A stretch of 64,000 nt of DNA from Streptococcus salivarius (GCF_002094975.1 NZ_CP015283.1:62001-126000), one strand, 5' to 3'; shown: positions 16,979-28,806, numbered from the stretch's first letter. A program made the numbers and translations. Notes: generated from the sequence alone by a model not told the origin.

Positions 16979-18605
16979 AGTAATGATATGCTTTCTTGTA
17001 AGCTTCTCTTGGTGTCAGCTTGTCACCAGAGATAAGCAAACGGTAGTCAACATTAGTAGGATCTTTTTGATACTCATCAACCCAATCTTGATTCATTTCG
17101 AGGTAAAGATTATAAGTTCCCAACTCAGTCGAAACAGTACCTACTTTATAAAAATCTTTATAACGCTTTTGGTTATCCGTTTTTTTCAATTTTTCATATC
17201 GATAATAGGTTCTAGCAAAGTCAGTGAACTGGTATTCTTTCTTATCTTTTCCAGAGCCAGTTGTGACTTCAATGGTGCCCTTGTTATTTGTTAAATGCAA
17301 ATCATAATCATAATCATTGTGACTATTCACTTGGAAAACACCTGAAGTAATGTCACTATCATCAGAGAATGTCTGAATGTCAGCGAACTTAGCAGCCTGC
17401 CAAGAAGTAGGGACTCCTTCATATTCACCATCACTCTGTAGACCTAGAAGTGACCAATAGTGACCGAGATAGAAGGTATTAGACTTCTCACGATCTGTCA
17501 CCAGTTCACCTACCATATTAAGATTTTCAGCACCCAGACGGTATGGGTTAGAAAGATAACCAAAGACTGGGAAGAAATAAATGATGACTGTAAAGGTCAA
17601 GAGGGTCTTCATATTAATCTTATTGATAGCCCAGAAGAAATAAGCAGCTGAGAATAAGAGAGCGTAAGCAGCCCCGTAGCTGAACTTATGCGCATGGGCG
17701 ATCAAAAGTAAAATGAAGAAAATAGGTTGAATAGGACGGACCTTATGATAGATGATAGAGAAAACGTCCTCCTTGTCTTCCTCAGATTTGAAAATCAAGG
17801 ACAAGACAATAGTCAAGAGTACAAAGAAGGCGCCAAACCCGAAACCAACATCATTTGGACGGAAGAAGTAAGCCAAGATGGACATGTCCATTACCAATAG
17901 CCAGACAGATGCAAATTTGACCATGTTGTTACCAAATTTTGCAGCTGTTTGACTTGGTGCCTTCAAAGGTACTTCGAAGGCTTGTGCAAGTGCTCTTTCT
18001 TTAGCTTGGCGTTCGGCCTCTATTGCCGCTTTCATTTCCTTAGTACGGCGTTCCTTTTGGAACAAATGGGCAACCTTGGTCGGTTCATCTTGTCTCGACT
18101 TGGTAATGCTCAAAAAGAGCAAATATTGCATAGCAAAGATGAGAGCTGTGTTCCCACCGTATTCTAGGAAGGAACCATTCCAAATACTAGAAACAACTGC
18201 AAAAACGATATAACCTCCAATTGAGATTAAAACCGTCAAGAGCAAATGAATCCAACGATAGCGGTAAGTGTATTTATCAGTTGTATCTCGCCTCAAAAAC
18301 GTGTCACGTGGGTAAAGATACCAGATAACGAAGATAAGTTCAATGGCTTGAACTGCTGTTAAAAAACCAACGTAGTTGAAGCCAAAAACGGCTGCTACCA
18401 CATTGATGAGATAGGAAATAATGGCCAAAACTCGCAGACTGGTGCGCTTAGACAAGAGTCCAATACTCATCAGGGTGATAGTTGAGAAGGCAGAAAAACC
18501 AGCGCCCATCTTATTATCAAAGATAAACACATTGACAAAGGCAAAAATCAAGATTCCTAAAAGAGTTAAGACTTGTTTTTGCATTTCTTTTTTCTTTTCT
18601 TTCAT
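16977..18605 (-). CDS. Large multi-span membrane protein of unknown function
   Basis: 542 residues. Four or five spans occupy ~10-180, a basic Glu/Lys-rich cytoplasmic loop lies at ~175-220 (FQKERRTKEMKAA...), and about five more spans lie at ~225-365. The last ~175 residues are soluble, probably extracellular, and rich in Tyr and Asp. GGAGGG precedes ATG. I recognise no named family. The two-bundle topology with a large outer domain would suit an envelope enzyme or transporter, but nothing in the sequence decides this. Confidence 0.75.
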   Translation of the reverse strand: MKEKKKEMQKQVLTLLGILIFAFVNVFIFDNKMGAGFSAFSTITLMSIGLLSKRTSLRVLAIISYLINVVAAVFGFNYVGFLTAVQAIELIFVIWYLYPRDTFLRRDTTDKYTYRYRWIHLLLTVLISIGGYIVFAVVSSIWNGSFLEYGGNTALIFAMQYLLFLSITKSRQDEPTKVAHLFQKERRTKEMKAAIEAERQAKERALAQAFEVPLKAPSQTAAKFGNNMVKFASVWLLVMDMSILAYFFRPNDVGFGFGAFFVLLTIVLSLIFKSEEDKEDVFSIIYHKVRPIQPIFFILLLIAHAHKFSYGAAYALLFSAAYFFWAINKINMKTLLTFTVIIYFFPVFGYLSNPYRLGAENLNMVGELVTDREKSNTFYLGHYWSLLGLQSDGEYEGVPTSWQAAKFADIQTFSDDSDITSGVFQVNSHNDYDYDLHLTNNKGTIEVTTGSGKDKKEYQFTDFARTYYRYEKLKKTDNQKRYKDFYKVGTVSTELGTYNLYLEMNQDWVDEYQKDPTNVDYRLLISGDKLTPREAYKKAYHY

Positions 18606-18680
18606 ATTTTCCCTCCTTATGGAAATGATAACGTTTCCGTACTCCTATTTTAACACAATTGTACTATTTTTGTCAGATTT

Positions 18681-18712
18681 AAAAAGGCATTCGGATAACC
18701 GAAGGCCTTTTT
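18681..18712 (-). terminator. Terminator after the WYL regulator gene
   Basis: On the minus strand AAAAAGGCCTTCGG-TTAT-CCGAATGCCTTTTT; its first bases coincide with the gene end. Confidence 0.85.
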
Positions 18713-19701
18713 CATTTGTTATCTATTGCTTCAATCTTGAGGAACACAAAATCCCCATCAAAGCGTTGAATGTACTTTTGAAAACCTAATAAACTAAAGG
18801 TTTCAATCTCATAACGGACCTGATCAACACCATCACTAGTGCTTTCTTCAAGCAATTTTAGTTTTGGAATATCGGATTCCAAGACATCACGGTAAAGTCC
18901 TTTATACTCAAAGGTAATTCGAGCCCACTCGTTACCAGAAAGCATTGAGAAAGCCTGATAACGCACCTGCTCATCTGTAATAAGACGGTCTTTTTGTTCT
19001 GGACTGAGCGTGAAAGCCAAATCATTTTCAGATTTGTGAATGGTTTGGAAACGATCCACACGGAAATAACGGATTTCAGAGAACTGATAATCACAAGTAA
19101 AGTTATCATCCAGTTTGTAAGAAATACAGTAAAAATAATGGTTGTCAAAAATGACTGAAATTGGAAAGACCTTATATTCCTCCACTTTTTCTCCTGGCTT
19201 ACGGTAACTAAATGACAATGGACGTTGGTCCACAATGGCATCGAAAATGGCTGAAATAGCTGGTAAGAGTGACTTATCTTGTTCCTGATAAATCTTAAGT
19301 TCTTGATAACTATCTAATTCTAGCTCAGTCAATCGCTTGATACGTCTGCGCTCCTTGTCGTCTACAGCCCTCTCAACAAAGATGTTGATTATCTCTGCTA
19401 CTTCATCCTTTCGAAGGGCACGACTCTCTAAAAGAATCTTAGATAGGATAACTGCCTGGTTGTATTTAAGGTTACCATAGCCCTGTTCATACTGAGCATG
19501 GTAGGAACCGTATTTTCTGGAATACTTAACCTTCATATTTGGACGGAGTTCAGTCAAGTTCTCCTTGAGCTCACTCACATCCTCTTTAAGCGTACGCTCA
19601 CTGATACCAAAGCGAGCTAGGTAGTCCGTTTTTGAAATGTCATTTCCCTTTTCCAATTCGGACATAAAGTACAAGAGACGTTTGGTTTTTGATGCTGTCA
19701 T
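18712..19701 (-). CDS. WYL-domain transcriptional regulator (YafY type)
   Basis: 329 residues from the ATG at 19701 with AAGGGGGA upstream; the ORF extension is not needed. Residues ~5-65 form a DeoR-like winged helix (RLLYFMSELEKG...LARFGISERTLKEDVSEL). A WYL domain at ~140-215 (RPLSFSYRKPGE...YYFYCISYKLD) and a WCX-like C-terminus follow. WYL proteins sense ligands, often nucleic acids or nucleotides, and control defence, repair or metabolism genes. No defence genes lie next to it; the target is unknown. Confidence 0.85.
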   Translation of the reverse strand: MTASKTKRLLYFMSELEKGNDISKTDYLARFGISERTLKEDVSELKENLTELRPNMKVKYSRKYGSYHAQYEQGYGNLKYNQAVILSKILLESRALRKDEVAEIINIFVERAVDDKERRRIKRLTELELDSYQELKIYQEQDKSLLPAISAIFDAIVDQRPLSFSYRKPGEKVEEYKVFPISVIFDNHYFYCISYKLDDNFTCDYQFSEIRYFRVDRFQTIHKSENDLAFTLSPEQKDRLITDEQVRYQAFSMLSGNEWARITFEYKGLYRDVLESDIPKLKLLEESTSDGVDQVRYEIETFSLLGFQKYIQRFDGDFVFLKIEAIDNK

Positions 19702-19842
19702 TATAAAATCCCCCTTTATAATCAAACCTCTTATTACTAAAAAATTGCTGTCTAGTTATTAATTATCATAGATAGTCATCACCAGTGGCCACGATCCACA
19801 GAATTATAACTCAAATAATAGTCCTTTTTCTTTTCGTTATAC

Positions 19843-20046
19843 TCATAAGAAGACCGACATCCAGCTCACACTTAAGAGTATCAATGGCAAAACAAGGGTC
19901 AAAAAGAAATGTCGCTTTTCAGCTTTTTCCTCCTGAAAAGCAGATTCAAACTCTGGTCCTTGATTACTAAAAGCCGACTCGAAAGCCTGATCACCATTCT
20001 TTCGATGATCATCACTTAAATAACGTTCACTTTCTTTATTAAACAT
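19843..20046 (-). CDS. Small single-span membrane protein
   Basis: 67 residues. Hydrophilic N-terminus with paired FESAF motifs (residues ~22-26 and ~33-37) and a C-terminal membrane span (~46-66), so probably tail-anchored. AGAGGAG 5 nt before the ATG supports translation. No family recognised. Confidence 0.6.
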   Translation of the reverse strand: MFNKESERYLSDDHRKNGDQAFESAFSNQGPEFESAFQEEKAEKRHFFLTLVLPLILLSVSWMSVFL

Positions 20047-20130
20047 CTACTCCTCTAAATATTCTATATAACAATTTCCCAGTTTTTTCTATTGTAACAA
20101 ATGAAAGCGTCATTTTCTACAGAAATACTT

Positions 20131-20157
20131 AAAAAGCAACCTGTCTTAGGTTGCTTA
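20131..20157 (-). terminator. Terminator after dagK
   Basis: AGCAACCT-AAGAC-AGGTTGCT followed by T-run on the minus strand. Confidence 0.85.
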
Positions 20158-20168
20158 ATGGTTTAACA

Positions 20169-21182
20169 TTAGTCATTCTCAATTTTTTCAGCTTCTGTAC
20201 TGAATTTTTGTGCGATGGCTTCAAGAGCTAATTCATCTGTATCTGGAAGAGTGATGGCATCATCAGAAATCTCATCAATATTTGCATAGAATTCAATGTG
20301 ATTTTTAAGGTTTTGAAGCCGGATAGGTGCATCACCACCGTATTCGCCATCGAGGTTAATCATCATACGATCATCACTTAGAGGCTCAATATACAGCGAG
20401 CTCGTTTTGATATAGGAAATTCTCTTATCGTAGATGTGTTTACCACCTTGGAGAACCTGACGAATAAGGTCTACCAATTCAAAGAGGTTGGCTGTCTTAA
20501 CCATGATTAGTGTAAATTTACCATCATCCAGTTTAGCATCTGGGGCAATCGTTTCAAAGCCACCAACTGAATTGGTCAAGGCAACGAAAATCATGGAAAG
20601 ACCACCTTCAAAGACACCCTCATCATGCGTAATGCGGACAGGAACCTTCTTAACTTGTGGCAGCAACTCTGCCCCCTTAACAAGGTAAGCCAAATAACCA
20701 AGCACTGTCTTTAAGCGGCTAGGCACACTATAAGTTAGTTCCGTAAAGGAACCCGCAGCTGCAATATTGATGAAGTATTTATCATCATAGGCACGACCAA
20801 TATCCATTTGAAGGGTTTGATTTTTAGCAATAACCTTGGCTGCTTCAACAGGATTCCCTCTTGGAATCTTCAAAGCGCGTGCAAAGTCATTTGTTGTCCC
20901 CGTTGGAATAACCGCCATTTGTGGGCGCTTTTTGAGTGGGGCAATCCCAGAAACAACCTCATTGATTGTTCCATCGCCACCTGCAGCAATAACTAAGTCA
21001 AAGCCTGCTTTGGCTGCACGAGTGGCCTCATTTTTTGCTGAGTTCTCATCTGGTGTTGTTTGAAAGGCTGATGCTTCAAAGCCAGCGCCTTCCAGAATAT
21101 CCAAGACCTCGGCAACATTTTTTTTCATAATTTCTTGTCCAGATGTTGGATTATAAATTAAGCGGGCACGTTTTTGTTTCAT
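20169..21182 (-). CDS. dagK: Diacylglycerol kinase (DagK/YegS family)
   Basis: 337 residues. It phosphorylates diacylglycerol, recycling the lipid released by lipoteichoic-acid synthesis. The catalytic-domain signature AAGGDGTINEVVSG is at residues ~62-75, the NPTSG loop at ~11-15, and an MINLDGEYGGD segment lies near the end of the second domain. A charged C-terminal extension (~285-337) is longer than in B. subtilis DgkB. It lies 10 bp behind ligA, as in several streptococci. Confidence 0.92.
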   Translation of the reverse strand: MKQKRARLIYNPTSGQEIMKKNVAEVLDILEGAGFEASAFQTTPDENSAKNEATRAAKAGFDLVIAAGGDGTINEVVSGIAPLKKRPQMAVIPTGTTNDFARALKIPRGNPVEAAKVIAKNQTLQMDIGRAYDDKYFINIAAAGSFTELTYSVPSRLKTVLGYLAYLVKGAELLPQVKKVPVRITHDEGVFEGGLSMIFVALTNSVGGFETIAPDAKLDDGKFTLIMVKTANLFELVDLIRQVLQGGKHIYDKRISYIKTSSLYIEPLSDDRMMINLDGEYGGDAPIRLQNLKNHIEFYANIDEISDDAITLPDTDELALEAIAQKFSTEAEKIEND

Positions 21183-21191
21183 ATTGAACTC

Positions 21192-23165
<1,974 letters not shown>

Positions 23166-23172
23166 TAAAAGC

Positions 23173-23198
23173 AGAAAAAAACGCCTTTACAGACGTTA
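23173..23198 (-). terminator. Terminator after the second QueT-like gene
   Basis: AACGTC-TGTAAA-GGCGTT followed by seven T on the minus strand. Confidence 0.8.
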
Positions 23199-23199
23199 A

Positions 23200-23709
23200 T
23201 TAGGAAACAAAATCAATGACTTTGGCCAATTTCTTAATAAGAATTGCACCAACCAAGAGAGAAGCCAATTCTCCCATAGCAACAGTGAACCAAGTTGCCC
23301 AAAATGGTGCTTGAGTAACTAGGGTCAACTCAGCCGCAATCGTCACCATGAAGAATGAGAAGTAAAAGGCAAAGAAAACATGAGCCTTGTCAAAAAGGCC
23401 ACCCAAAATGTCTTGGTTTTTGAAACGGTCAAAGAAATAAACACCTGAACCGACAAAGACCAATGTTGATAGGCTTCCAACAACCACATCAATCATGTTA
23501 AAGCTAAAGAAATTAGCAATCACGCAGCCCAAAGTAACGGCAATGATATACTTGCGATTATAAAATCCTAAAAGATTGAACATTTCTGCAATTCGGAACT
23601 GGTAGGGACCATAGGAAATTAAGTTAAAAGGTGGCACGACAGTCAAGACCACATAAAGGGCTGCCACAATAGCAATATGTGTTAAATCACGAACAGTTTG
23701 TTTTTTCAT
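23200..23709 (-). CDS. QueT-family transporter, second copy
   Basis: 169 residues, about five membrane spans. QFRIAEMFNLLGFYN and MIDVVVGSLSTL correspond to QMRLATALYG and LIDVVGG of the copy at 16460. Members of this family (COG4708) are predicted queuosine-precursor importers, often under preQ1 riboswitches. The 53-bp leader after the yihY terminator does not show the preQ1-I or preQ1-II consensus. GGAGG precedes the ATG. Confidence 0.8.
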   Translation of the reverse strand: MKKQTVRDLTHIAIVAALYVVLTVVPPFNLISYGPYQFRIAEMFNLLGFYNRKYIIAVTLGCVIANFFSFNMIDVVVGSLSTLVFVGSGVYFFDRFKNQDILGGLFDKAHVFFAFYFSFFMVTIAAELTLVTQAPFWATWFTVAMGELASLLVGAILIKKLAKVIDFVS

Positions 23710-23762
23710 TTTTCCTCCATAATCAATGTTTTTATTAGCTACGAAAAATCAATAATCCCGTC

Positions 23763-23793
23763 AAAAGAGCCTGGATCTCACCAAGCTCTTTTT
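23763..23793 (-). terminator. Terminator after yihY
   Basis: AAAAAGAGC and GCTCTTTT pair around a 14-nt loop on the minus strand. Confidence 0.75.
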
Positions 23794-23798
23794 ATCAT

Positions 23799-24758
23799 CT
23801 AGGAATCATCCTCATGTTTTTTGTGTTTTTTGCTATCACTACCATCTCCAGAAAAACTCTGAATAATAGTAATCACATCTCCTCTTCTACTTTTTAGTTC
23901 ACCTTGTCTAAGTTCTTGATAGGTCGCATTAAAGACGGCACCCAAAATCAAAATTCTGGCCAAGAAGATGAACCAAAGCATGAAGACGAAAATCATAATG
24001 GATCCAAATAACTTGATGTCAACCAATCGACTCAAGGTACGAATCACGTAGGTTCCAAACAAGTTGCTTAAATAACCAATCACTAAAGTCGTAAAGATAG
24101 TCCCTGGCATAACATAGCGTATTTTTCGAATCTTCACATTCGGAAGCACGAAATAAAGTACCATCATTCCCAGGAAGACAACTGCAATACTCAGAGGTTG
24201 AATACTATTTAGAATAAGCTGGGTCATCTTGGAACCAATAGGATAGGTCTGATTGATAACTCGAAGGACCGACTGAATAATCGTAGACAGCATTAGTGCA
24301 AAGGTGAGCAGGAATAAGATAACCAGACTCATGAAACCACCGATAATGTGACTAATAAAGACATCACGGTGTTCTGAAGCACCATACACCTTGTTAATAG
24401 CCTTTTGAAGGGAAGACAAGGACTTAATCATAGTCCAGAATCCCGTCAAAGAGGCAACTCCTAGCAACTGTCCAGAAGGTGTCGAGAAGATATCCTGAAC
24501 AACGTTGGCTGCAGGTGCATAAAACTGCTTAGGAAGATGCTCATTCATAAACTTCAAGAGATCAGTCGTATCAATATTCAGATAGGGAAAGACATTGGCC
24601 GCAATGACAATGAGCGGAAAAACCGTCAAAATGAGATAGTAAGCCACTGCGATAGTTGAAATGTCTATCTCTGCACTACGATAATGCCTAAGATAAACCT
24701 GCAATGGGCGCCACTGGAGTTTATCCAAGAGACGGGCCATTAAGCCTTGTCGTTTCAT
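23799..24758 (-). CDS. yihY: YihY/BrkB-type membrane protein
   Basis: 319 residues with six membrane spans between ~35 and ~280. The sequence IAVAYYLILTVFPLIVIAANVFPYL and a GSIMIFVFMLWFIFLARILILGAVFNATY segment are characteristic of the YihY/BrkB family, widespread inner-membrane proteins of unknown function. The hydrophilic C-terminus is rich in Ser, Asp, His and Lys. The start lies 2 bp after the map stop codon, indicating coupling. Confidence 0.9.
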   Translation of the reverse strand: MKRQGLMARLLDKLQWRPLQVYLRHYRSAEIDISTIAVAYYLILTVFPLIVIAANVFPYLNIDTTDLLKFMNEHLPKQFYAPAANVVQDIFSTPSGQLLGVASLTGFWTMIKSLSSLQKAINKVYGASEHRDVFISHIIGGFMSLVILFLLTFALMLSTIIQSVLRVINQTYPIGSKMTQLILNSIQPLSIAVVFLGMMVLYFVLPNVKIRKIRYVMPGTIFTTLVIGYLSNLFGTYVIRTLSRLVDIKLFGSIMIFVFMLWFIFLARILILGAVFNATYQELRQGELKSRRGDVITIIQSFSGDGSDSKKHKKHEDDS

Positions 24759-24759
24759 A

Positions 24760-25620
24760 TTAGTAAGTTCTTTCTTCGCCTTGAGAAGTCAAAATTACTG
24801 GACCATCCTTAGTAATAACAAATTGGTGTTCATATTGACAAGAAAGTCCACCGTCGAGAGTTTTGTGAGCCCAACCAGTTTCAAGGTCCGTATCAATTTC
24901 CCAAGTACCAGTGTTAATCATTGGCTCGATAGTCAAAACCATTCCTTCTTTGAGACGGAGACCTCGTCCGGCTACCCCATAGTTTGGCACCATTGGCTCT
25001 TCGTGCATTGTTGGCCCAACTCCGTGTCCAACCAAATCACGAACAACACCGTAACCACGACTTTCAGCGTATTCTTGGATAGCCGCCCCGATATCACCGA
25101 TACGGTTACCGACTACTGCTTGTTCAATACCAAGGTACATAGCCTCACGTGTTACTTCCATAAGTTTTTTAACTTCATCAGACGGCGTTCCAATCGCATA
25201 AGCCCAACATGAGTCAGCCAAACCGCCAGAATATGATTCCGTGTATTTTTTAACCTGAGCAACATTGTCAAAGTCCAATTTTGACACATCAAGGACTGAC
25301 TTATCGATAGGTTCTGACAAGACCATATCAACTTTCAAGAGGTCACCATCTTTCAAAATATAGTGACGTGGAAAAGCATGTGCCACTTCGTCATTAAGGC
25401 CACAGCATGTTGCATAAGGGTAATCCATAATGCTTCCCTCAACTCCAATCTGAAGGGGAAGAACATTTTCTTCTTTACAACGACGACGTACATACTCTTC
25501 TACTTCCCACATATCCACTCCTGGTTTCAAGAGGTCACGTAGACCAATGTGAATGCTAGCAAGAAAATCCCCTGCCCTATCCATTGCTTCAATTTCACGT
25601 GCTGATTTTAATGTAATCAT
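24760..25620 (-). CDS. map: Methionine aminopeptidase
   Basis: 286 residues, type I MAP. Residues coordinating the two metals are in the DMVLSEP, DSCWAYAIG, GHGVGPTMHEEP and EPMI segments and the final QYEHQ. Compared with E. coli MAP there is an insert around residues ~105-130 (DKSVLDVSKLDFDNVAQVKKYTES), a feature of streptococcal enzymes. It removes the initiator Met from nascent proteins. CGGAG precedes the ATG. Confidence 0.95.
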   Translation of the reverse strand: MITLKSAREIEAMDRAGDFLASIHIGLRDLLKPGVDMWEVEEYVRRRCKEENVLPLQIGVEGSIMDYPYATCCGLNDEVAHAFPRHYILKDGDLLKVDMVLSEPIDKSVLDVSKLDFDNVAQVKKYTESYSGGLADSCWAYAIGTPSDEVKKLMEVTREAMYLGIEQAVVGNRIGDIGAAIQEYAESRGYGVVRDLVGHGVGPTMHEEPMVPNYGVAGRGLRLKEGMVLTIEPMINTGTWEIDTDLETGWAHKTLDGGLSCQYEHQFVITKDGPVILTSQGEERTY

Positions 25621-25659
25621 TATTTTCTCCGTTTTCTTTATATCTTTTTTTATTCGTTA

Positions 25660-26940
25660 CTAAGTTTTCTTAACCACAACGACTGATTTGCAGACGGTAT
25701 GATTCCCATGAGTAACCATAAGGTCCAGATGAGCTCTACGTCTGGTTTCAGCGATAATACTTGGTGTAATCGTCACCTTGTCATCAATCTGAGCCGCCTG
25801 AAGAAAGTAAAACATCATCTCTTCAATCACAAGACCATTTTGCTCCTGCTTTTCCATGATACGATAGACAACCTCTTTAACCATCTCTGCAAGAACACCC
25901 TGAGTGAGGTTTCCAGAATTGTCAATCATAGTGGGCTCTACTTCAAAGCTGAAAGCATGCTTGTCCTGGTTTAGGTTAGCTATCATTTGATCGCTAAAGG
26001 TATGCAAGTTGCCACGATTATTGTCCTGAAGTTCTTCCAAAACCTGACGACGGGTAATAACACCTAGATAGTGTTTTTCTTCATCCACGACAGGAATGAT
26101 ATCAAAGTCTTCAAAAATCATCTTTTGGGCAACAGTTGCCAGACTAGTCTCAAGTCTTGTCACCGTCGGCTTGGTCATGATTGCCTTAAGCATGGTCGTC
26201 GGTTGCTGATTAGACACATCCCGCATGGTCACAATCCCAATCACTTTTTCAGACTCAGATAGAATTGGAAAACGTACCAAGTTGGTCCGTTTAACCAAAT
26301 TCTGAAAATCCCTGACCGTCATTTCTGGAGTCATGTAGTTGTAGTCTTCTCGTCTGGTATAGACTTGAGCTACAGTCTTGATGTCTGTTTTGATGCGGAC
26401 ATTCGAAAGCGCCTGGTTAATCATAGTTGCCACGGTAAAAGTATCGTAAGTTGTTACCATGACCGGAAATTGCTTCAAACGAGAAAGCTCTTTTACCCTA
26501 TCGGAGACCTGAAAGCCCCCCGTCACTAGAATAGCATTATTGTGTTCTAGGGCAAGCAATTGAATATCCTCACGGTCCCCAACAATAAGAAGATCTCCCT
26601 TGGTTAGATAACGGGTGATATTCTCAATAGTCATGGCTCCAATATAGAACTTACTGAAGACACGTTCCAGACCTTCATGACCAGAGATAACCTCAGACTC
26701 CGTAATCTCTGCAATCTCCGCAAAGGTCAGCCTATCAAGACGAACTTGGACTTTCTTTTCAATTCGAACCGTCCCACTCCGAGGACGAGTCTCAACTAGC
26801 CCTCGATTTTCAGCTTCTTTAATGGCTCGATAGGCAGTTCCATCAGAAACCTGTAAGTGATTCGAAATACTACGCACACTAACACGCTTACCGATTGGCA
26901 AGGCCTCAAGATAATCTAGAATTTCTTGGTGTTTACTCAC
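25660..26940 (-). CDS. ytoI: YtoI-like regulator: HTH, DRTGG, CBS pair, hotdog domain
   Basis: 426 residues starting at GTG 26940, preceded by the strong site AAGGAGG; the longer ORF is rejected. Residues ~1-60 are a winged-helix domain (VSVRSISNHLQVSDGTAYRAIKEAE). A DRTGG domain (~65-185), two CBS domains (~190-310; VRFPILSESEKVIGIVT, IIPVVDEEKHYLGVIT) and a C-terminal hotdog fold (~315-426) follow. CBS/DRTGG modules bind adenine nucleotides, so it is probably a nucleotide-sensing regulator. It overlaps the GNAT gene by 8 bp, so the two are translated together. Confidence 0.88.
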   Translation of the reverse strand: MSKHQEILDYLEALPIGKRVSVRSISNHLQVSDGTAYRAIKEAENRGLVETRPRSGTVRIEKKVQVRLDRLTFAEIAEITESEVISGHEGLERVFSKFYIGAMTIENITRYLTKGDLLIVGDREDIQLLALEHNNAILVTGGFQVSDRVKELSRLKQFPVMVTTYDTFTVATMINQALSNVRIKTDIKTVAQVYTRREDYNYMTPEMTVRDFQNLVKRTNLVRFPILSESEKVIGIVTMRDVSNQQPTTMLKAIMTKPTVTRLETSLATVAQKMIFEDFDIIPVVDEEKHYLGVITRRQVLEELQDNNRGNLHTFSDQMIANLNQDKHAFSFEVEPTMIDNSGNLTQGVLAEMVKEVVYRIMEKQEQNGLVIEEMMFYFLQAAQIDDKVTITPSIIAETRRRAHLDLMVTHGNHTVCKSVVVVKKT

Positions 26941-27478
26941 AGTTCTCCTCCTTCTCAAAGCGGAGATAATCACGCATGGTACGAGTGTATCGGTCTGCTC
27001 CCTTAAAGTGGGACACAAGTTTAAAGCCTGATTTTTCCGCTACACGAATCGATGACTTATTTTCCAAGTGGGCAATAAGAATAATACGGTCCATTCCCAT
27101 AGCCGTCAAAGCCAAATCTGACAGACAGGTAACCGCCTCAGTCATTAAACCTCTACCCCAATATGAGGCATTCAGAAAATAGCCAAGCTCTGCAGTCCGT
27201 TTCTGGACATCAATCTTTTCAAAACGAACGACGCCAATCATCTTATCTAACTCTTTATCTACAATCGCCCATACACCTAGAGGCTCCTTCATGAAATAAT
27301 GGACCAAAAGGCAATCCGTTTCATGCTGTGTTTGAGTGGCAGGAAAGAAAAATTGTAGATTCTGAGGATTTGATACAATTTCGTGTAAATCAAAACGATC
27401 CAAAAAGATGAGTGGTCTAAAAGAAAGGCGCTCCGACTCAAAAAAGGCAAAAGCACCCAGACTAGTCCAAATATCCAT
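26933..27478 (-). CDS. GNAT N-acetyltransferase (RimJ/RimL type)
   Basis: 181 residues from the ATG at 27478. SERLSFRPL at the N-terminus, ELGYFLNASYWGRGLMTEAV (acetyl-CoA loop) and NKSSIRVAEKSGF are typical of the RimJ/RimL group that acetylates ribosomal proteins or small substrates. TATAAT (27485-27490) ends 6 nt before the ATG and no Shine-Dalgarno is present, so the transcript is probably leaderless. It leads the GNAT-ytoI pair. Confidence 0.85.
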   Translation of the reverse strand: MDIWTSLGAFAFFESERLSFRPLIFLDRFDLHEIVSNPQNLQFFFPATQTQHETDCLLVHYFMKEPLGVWAIVDKELDKMIGVVRFEKIDVQKRTAELGYFLNASYWGRGLMTEAVTCLSDLALTAMGMDRIILIAHLENKSSIRVAEKSGFKLVSHFKGADRYTRTMRDYLRFEKEENCE

Positions 27479-27490
27479 GATAGTATTATA
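27479..27490 (-). promoter_or_regulatory. Consensus -10 box abutting the GNAT start codon
   Basis: TATAAT on the minus strand at 27485-27490, then six bases to ATG 27478. The -35 region (TTTTTC at 17 bp) is weak and lies inside the murA terminator. Confidence 0.5.
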
Positions 27491-27508
27491 ACACAGTTTT
27501 AGAAATGG

Positions 27509-27539
27509 AAAAAGGCTCAACCACTAGGGGTTGAACCTT
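27509..27539 (-). terminator. Terminator after murA
   Basis: AAGGTTCAACC-CCTA-GTGGTTGAGCCTT followed by T-run on the minus strand. Confidence 0.85.
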
Positions 27540-27543
27540 AGAC

Positions 27544-28806
27544 TTAATCTTCAATCAAACGAATATCTGCACCAAGGTCAGAAAGTTTCTCAATGATATT
27601 TGAATACCCGCGAAGGATAAACTCAATATTGGTAATTTCAGTTTGACCTTCTGCCATAAGACCTGCCGTAACAAGCGCCGCACCCGCACGTAAATCACTA
27701 GCTTTTACTGGTACACCTGAGAGTTGCGTTGGACCGTTATAAACAATCTGTCCACCGAGTACTTGAATATCAGCTCCCATACGAGCCAATTCAGGAACGT
27801 GGTTCACACGTTTTTCATAAATTGTATCTATGATTTTTCCTCGACCACTTGCTTTCAATAACAACGGTGTCATCGGTTGTTGTAAATCTGTTGCAAAACC
27901 TGGATAAGGCGACGTCTTAATGTCAACAGGTTTTAGATCACCTTGCTCTTCCACAAAGATGGCATCTTCTTCAACTGTCATACGAACACCCATTGCTTCA
28001 AGTTTAGCAATAAAACTTTCAAGGTGTTCATAAAGAACATTTTTAACCTTAACTCCCTTACCGATAGCCGCGGCCATAGCAATGTAAGAACCCGCTTCAA
28101 TACGGTCTGGAATAACTTGGTGACGAGTGCCATGTAAGCTCTCTACACCGTCAATCGTGATAACCTCTGTACCAGCGCCACGTACACGTGCGCCCATATT
28201 GTTAAGAAGAGTTGCTACATCAATAATCTCAGGTTCACGCGCCGCATTTTCAATAACCGTACGACCCTCAGCCTTAGCTGCTGCCAACATGGTATTGATA
28301 GTCGCTCCAACACTGACCGTATCCATGTAAATATGAGCACCCTTAATGCATTGACCAGCATCAGTCGCAATACGCATAGACTCCGCTTCATAGGAAATGC
28401 TAGCACCCATCGCTTCAAACGCCTTAAGGTGAAGGTCAATAGGACGTGGTCCCAAATCACAGCCACCTGGCAAACCTACTGTTGCCTGTCCGTAACGTCC
28501 AAGCAAGCTACCGTAGAAATAGTAAGAAGCACGAAGGCTGTTAATCTTACCAAATGGCATTGGCATATCCTTAACGCCTCGTGGATCAATTTCAAGTGTT
28601 TCGCCATCACGCTTAACAGAACCACCCATTACTTCTATAATTTCAATGAGGTTATCGACGTCGCTGATTGCTGGTACCCCATCAAGAGTAACCACCCCAT
28701 CAGATAAAATGATGGCTGGAATCAATGCAACAACTGAATTTTTAGCCCCTGATACTGTAACTTCTCCCTGAAGTTTCTTACCACCATTGATGATAATTTT
28801 ACGCAT
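27544..28806 (-). CDS. murA: UDP-N-acetylglucosamine 1-carboxyvinyltransferase
   Basis: 420 residues from ATG 28806. It transfers enolpyruvate to UDP-GlcNAc, the first committed step of peptidoglycan synthesis. The N-terminal [14 protein letters not shown] contains the conserved Lys-Asn pair. The active-site loop [14 protein letters not shown] holds the fosfomycin-sensitive Cys (~C115). Firmicutes usually carry two paralogues (murA/murZ); which one this is cannot be fixed without comparison. Confidence 0.95.
   Translation of the reverse strand: MRKIIINGGKKLQGEVTVSGAKNSVVALIPAIILSDGVVTLDGVPAISDVDNLIEIIEVMGGSVKRDGETLEIDPRGVKDMPMPFGKINSLRASYYFYGSLLGRYGQATVGLPGGCDLGPRPIDLHLKAFEAMGASISYEAESMRIATDAGQCIKGAHIYMDTVSVGATINTMLAAAKAEGRTVIENAAREPEIIDVATLLNNMGARVRGAGTEVITIDGVESLHGTRHQVIPDRIEAGSYIAMAAAIGKGVKVKNVLYEHLESFIAKLEAMGVRMTVEEDAIFVEEQGDLKPVDIKTSPYPGFATDLQQPMTPLLLKASGRGKIIDTIYEKRVNHVPELARMGADIQVLGGQIVYNGPTQLSGVPVKASDLRAGAALVTAGLMAEGQTEITNIEFILRGYSNIIEKLSDLGADIRLIED

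Noticed and set aside
23710..23795. Possible preQ1-II riboswitch (CTTGGTG) before the second QueT-like gene
   Set aside because: The CTTGGTG is in the loop of the yihY terminator and no CACCAAG partner follows; the remaining 53 bp do not show either preQ1 consensus.
25648..25656. AACGAATA between ytoI and map, one base from the combox
   Set aside because: First base differs, no T-run, and it does not precede a competence gene.
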